A DNA stretch of 8,693 nucleotides from CAZIKB01 sp964539665 (GTDB lineage: Bacteria > Zhuqueibacterota > Zhuqueibacteria > Oceanimicrobiales > Oceanimicrobiaceae): NCBI GenBank assembly GCA_964539665.1, contig CAZIKB010000195.1:1-8693 (forward strand), given 5' to 3'. Below the pieces are notes generated by a model. That model searched no databases. It saw only the letters and a list, made by a program, of their open reading frames with translations, and was not told the DNA's origin. This document shows positions 5,988 through 8,693 of this stretch, piece after piece; within the stretch, counting starts at the first letter, position 1; every line of letters begins with the position of its first letter. The translations under genes and the position numbers were made by a program.

Positions 5988-8402
5988 ATGACAAAAAGGT
6001 TCATTCTAATCATCACTATTCTGTTGCTGTTTTCATTCCATTCTTACTTTTCATCACTAATTTTTGCACAACCACCAGTAGTACACATCGGGATTGTAAT
6101 TGACGGCCCCTGGGAGCACAATGTTGCTATTCGAAATATGTTCACCCAGGAAATTCTAACGCTCACAGCAGGGGAGTTTGATGTTCGATTTCCAGAGGAT
6201 ATGGAGATTGTTGCTGACTGGTCGCTTGCCAGTATCAGAGCAGCCCTGGATAGATTGCTGGCCGATCCTGAAGTTGATTTTGTTTTAGCGATGGGGGTTT
6301 TGGCTTCCAGTGATATTTGTCAGAGAGGAGATTTGCCCAAACCTGTCATCGCCCCATTTGTCATTGATGCTGAGCTGCAGGGGCTGTCATTAAAAGAAGG
6401 CGCCAGTGGCATCAAAAATTTGAACTACCTGTCTTTACCATCACACGTAACCAGAGATATTAAAGCTTTTCGGGAGATCGTCTCGTTCAACAAAGTGACG
6501 ATTCTGGTCAATAAAATTATCTCGGAGGCCATTCCAGAATTATATTCACGTACCCGGGCTGCTTTGCAGGAAATGAGTGTGGAAACTCAGTTTGTACTGG
6601 TTGAGGAAACCATAGATTCTGCTTTGAATAAATTAACTGAGGATGTAGAAGCGGTGTATGTTGGCTCCTTGCTGCACCTGCCGTTAGGTGATTTTGAACG
6701 CCTGGTGAATACGCTTATTGAACGCAAGATACCGAGTTTTTCACTTTTAGGAATCAGCGAGGTCGAGCGGGGATTGATGGCCGCGGTAAGTCCGAATATT
6801 TTCCCGAAAACAGCGCGCAGAGTGGCGCTCAATGTTCAACGAATATTGCTTGGTGAGTCGGCTGAAAATCTGCCCGTGGCCTTTGCGTTTGGGGAGAGAT
6901 TGACTATTAACATGACTACAGCACGCAGCATAGGCGTCTCGCCGCCATTCGCTGTGTTAACCGAGGCCGAGCTTTTAAATGAGCAGAGGCAGGAAATCGA
7001 GCGTCGGCTTTACCTTGCGGCTGTATTGGAGGAGGCCATTGCCAGAAATTTAGACTTGGCGGCAGAGGGACGTTTTGTCCTGGCAGGCCAACAAAATATT
7101 AACGAAGCCCGATCGAATTTACTGCCGCAAATCAATGTATCAGGTTTGGGGCTGATAATTGACCGGGATAGGGCAGAGGCCAGTTTTGGCTCTCAGGCTC
7201 AACGCTCTTTATCGGGCTCGGCAACAATTTCACAATTGATTTTCTCAGAACCTGCCCTGGCAAATGTTTCCATTCAGCGTTCTTTACAGGATATTCGAAC
7301 CAATGAAAGAGAGCGGCTGCGTCTCAATATTGCTCAGGCCGCGGCTACGGCTTATTTAAATGTTCTCAGGGGGAAGACTTTTGAGCGGGTTCAAAAAGAA
7401 AATCTTAAGCGTACGCGCTCAAATCTTGAACTGGCCCGAATACGTGAAGCGATTGGGCAGTCTGGGCGCTCTGAAGTTTTTCGTTGGGAAAGGGAGATCG
7501 CCATCCGTAGAAAGGAGGTGATTGCGGCTAATGCCTTGCGAAATCTGGCAGAAATTGAGCTTAATCGTTTGCTGCATCGTCCCCTTGAGGAACCATTTTT
7601 AATGCAGGAGATTGATTTAAGTGATCCAGCGCTGTTCACCAGCAGGGAAGGCGTTTTAGAATATTTTTCTGATCGGAATTCATTTAGAACTTTTCGCACC
7701 TTTATGGTCACAGAAGGACTTGCGGGTTCTCCGGAGATTCGGGCTCTGGATGCTGCCATCTCGGCAAAGGAACGGGAATTTCGTTCGGCGAGCCGATCAT
7801 TCTGGTCGCCTGCAATTGCCGTACAAGCTCAAATATCAAATTTGTTTAAAGAGGGCGGAGCGGGTACAATCTCGCCGTTATCAGATTTACCACCTGAGGT
7901 CTCCGATTTATTTCCTCCAATACAAGAAGCAGATAACACAAGCTTGAATGTTGGTCTCAACTTTTCGATTCCGATTTTTGAAGGCGGTGCCAGGTTTGCA
8001 AAAAGAAGCCGGGCAAGTGAGGAACTACAACAATTTCAGACAGAGCGCACCGCGATAGCTGAGCGGATTGAGCAGCGCGTGCGTTCAGCATTACATGTTT
8101 CTGGTGCATCTCACGCAGCCATTGCGTTATCCCAGGCTGCCGCTGTAGCGTCTAATAAAAATTTGGACCTGGTTACGGACGCCTATTCCCGGGGTGCGGT
8201 AAATATCCTTGATCTTCTCGATGCACAAAACGCCGCACTACTTTCTGAGTTAGACGCTGAAAATGCTGTTCACGATTTTTTGATCGACTTATTCGAGGTA
8301 GAACGATCAGTAGGTTACTTTTATTTTTTACTTTCGGATGAAGAACGGCAGGCTTGTTTAGAACGGCTCAATGAGTTTTTTGAAAAAGCGGGAGTTCGGT
8401 AG
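5988..8402 (+). CDS. Fusion of periplasmic ABC-type substrate-binding domain with TolC-family outer-membrane channel
   Basis: The product has 804 residues, with GGAGGG 7 bases before the ATG. Residues 1-27 are a signal peptide (core FILIITILLLFSFHSYF, likely cleavage after LIFA). Residues about 30-328 look like an ABC_sub_bind (TrpX-type) periplasmic binding protein: an opening VVHIGIVIDG strand, a VDFVLAMGVLASSD edge, a KVTILVN hinge strand, AVYVGSLLHLP, then IPSFSLLGISEVERGLMAAVSPN and a closing NMTTARSIGVSPP. Residues about 335-790 are a full TolC/OEP module with two repeats. Repeat one has EARSNLLPQINVSG (373-386) and SATISQLIFSEP (411-422). Repeat two has FRSASRSFWSPAIAVQAQ (598-615), FSIPIFEGGARFAKRSRA (659-676) and YSRGAVNILDLLDAQNA (733-749). 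Stand-alone TolC proteins are about 420-500 residues, so the N-terminal 300 are an addition. Both parts would lie in the periplasm or outer membrane. No adaptor or inner-membrane pump gene is nearby. Transported ligand is unknown. Confidence 0.9.
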   Translation: MTKRFILIITILLLFSFHSYFSSLIFAQPPVVHIGIVIDGPWEHNVAIRNMFTQEILTLTAGEFDVRFPEDMEIVADWSLASIRAALDRLLADPEVDFVLAMGVLASSDICQRGDLPKPVIAPFVIDAELQGLSLKEGASGIKNLNYLSLPSHVTRDIKAFREIVSFNKVTILVNKIISEAIPELYSRTRAALQEMSVETQFVLVEETIDSALNKLTEDVEAVYVGSLLHLPLGDFERLVNTLIERKIPSFSLLGISEVERGLMAAVSPNIFPKTARRVALNVQRILLGESAENLPVAFAFGERLTINMTTARSIGVSPPFAVLTEAELLNEQRQEIERRLYLAAVLEEAIARNLDLAAEGRFVLAGQQNINEARSNLLPQINVSGLGLIIDRDRAEASFGSQAQRSLSGSATISQLIFSEPALANVSIQRSLQDIRTNERERLRLNIAQAAATAYLNVLRGKTFERVQKENLKRTRSNLELARIREAIGQSGRSEVFRWEREIAIRRKEVIAANALRNLAEIELNRLLHRPLEEPFLMQEIDLSDPALFTSREGVLEYFSDRNSFRTFRTFMVTEGLAGSPEIRALDAAISAKEREFRSASRSFWSPAIAVQAQISNLFKEGGAGTISPLSDLPPEVSDLFPPIQEADNTSLNVGLNFSIPIFEGGARFAKRSRASEELQQFQTERTAIAERIEQRVRSALHVSGASHAAIALSQAAAVASNKNLDLVTDAYSRGAVNILDLLDAQNAALLSELDAENAVHDFLIDLFEVERSVGYFYFLLSDEERQACLERLNEFFEKAGVR

Positions 8403-8461
8403 AGGAGGCAGAGGTTCATTTCACTTTTCGTTTAGGATGAATATCCAGAATGATCAGGGTG

Positions 8462-8501
8462 CATTGTTCTATTGTTGCATTGCTTCATTGTTCTTTTGCT
8501 T
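8462..8501. repeat. Degenerate 8-bp tandem repeat, five units
   Basis: The units are CATTGTTC, TATTGTTG, CATTGCTT, CATTGTTC and TTTTGCTT, back to back. The first and fourth are identical. The tract begins about 60 bases after the fusion gene stop. It may vary in copy number by slippage. Confidence 0.65.
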
Positions 8502-8556
8502 CAATATTCTACCGTCAATAATTTTGAGTACAAGAAGAAACTAACTTGAAGTGTTT

Positions 8557-8586
8557 ACCGCGGAGGTCGCAAGGAGCGCAGAGATT
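8557..8586. repeat. Second CGGAG-type repeat patch
   Basis: ACCGCGGAG, GTCGCAAGGAG and CGCAGAG follow one another, related in wording to the patch at 5585-5624. The two patches bracket the fusion gene and its leader in the same orientation. Confidence 0.45.
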
Positions 8587-8627
8587 AAATAATAACAAAG
8601 AATAGACTTCTGTAAAATATACATAAA

Positions 8628-8662
8628 TGTCATTCTGAGCGACCTTTGGGAGCGAAGAAACT
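8628..8662. repeat. GTCATTCTGAGCG-type interspersed repeat
   Basis: TGTCATTCTGAGCG, then ACCTTTGGG, then AGCGAAGAA matches from memory a short non-coding repeat common in many bacterial genomes (GTCATTCTGAGCG...GCGAAGAATCT). A small CC-TTT-GG dyad sits in the middle. Its GTCATT opening resembles the units inside the MITE-like element. Confidence 0.5.
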
Positions 8663-8693
8663 GAGACCACTAACATTGTGTAAATCCAATAAT

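Larger units (their letters stand above)
8403..8693. other. Non-coding tail with several short repeats
   Basis: After the fusion gene stop an AGGAGG (8403-8408 area) occurs but no properly spaced start follows. The rest holds three repeat families and no convincing terminator or gene. A 35-codon frame at 8437-8544 lies mostly in tandem repeat sequence and is not counted as a gene. Confidence 0.6.

Noticed and set aside
8403..8408. AGGAGG right after the fusion gene stop as the start of a second operon gene
   Set aside because: No ATG, GTG or TTG with an extended frame follows at a workable distance; at most it is a relic of a lost downstream gene.
8437..8544. 35-codon hydrophobic frame downstream of the fusion gene
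   Set aside because: Most of it is the 8-bp tandem repeat, and the AGGAGG at about 8403 is too far upstream to serve its ATG.

Overview
The window reads as chromosomal DNA of a Gram-negative bacterium, most likely from the FCB superphylum (Calditrichota, KSB1, Ignavibacteria or a similar lineage). Three things suggest this: a secreted protein ends in a C-terminal sorting-type domain opened by NYPNPFN, there is an outer-membrane TolC-family channel, and genes start behind AGGAGG-like ribosome binding sites. The lineage is inferred from motifs only. No rRNA, tRNA, CRISPR array or phage structural gene was seen.

Layout. Positions 139-5103 hold three genes, all on the minus strand: a DUF4041/GIY-YIG membrane-anchored nuclease (3751-5103, SNIPE-like anti-phage architecture), an exported seven-blade beta-propeller protein (2408-3487), and a large secreted protein with three internal repeats and a sorting-type tail (139-2103). 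The gaps of 263 and 304 bp argue against one tight operon. Positions 5988-8402 hold one divergent plus-strand gene, an unusual fusion of an ABC-type periplasmic substrate-binding domain to a complete TolC-like outer-membrane channel.

The spaces between genes are rich in repeat and transposon debris. Fragments of REP-associated tyrosine transposase (RAYT) genes lie on both sides of the nuclease gene: a clear middle piece with the HxH motif at 3565-3681, and a likelier-than-not C-terminal piece at 5275-5331. The nuclease gene is visibly AT-richer than its neighbours. Together this points to an accessory, horizontally acquired defence cargo in a REP/RAYT-rich spot.

Upstream of the fusion gene, a 128-bp MITE-like element (5786-5913) has 14-bp perfect terminal inverted repeats and a 5-bp target duplication (ACTAT). 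It carries an inverted pair of palindromic units whose stems differ by a compensatory base-pair swap. It sits exactly where a good sigma70-type promoter (TTGAAA-17-TATATT, 5747-5775) would start transcription, so it would form a structured leader of the fusion-gene mRNA. Further short repeat families (CGGAG-type, CATTGTTC tandem, GTCATTCTGAGCG-type) lie at 5585-5624 and 8462-8662.

As a functional reading, the nuclease probably guards the inner membrane against incoming DNA. The fusion protein probably couples ligand binding in the periplasm to an outer-membrane channel. The two exported proteins are of unknown role. No functional link between the four genes is shown by the sequence.
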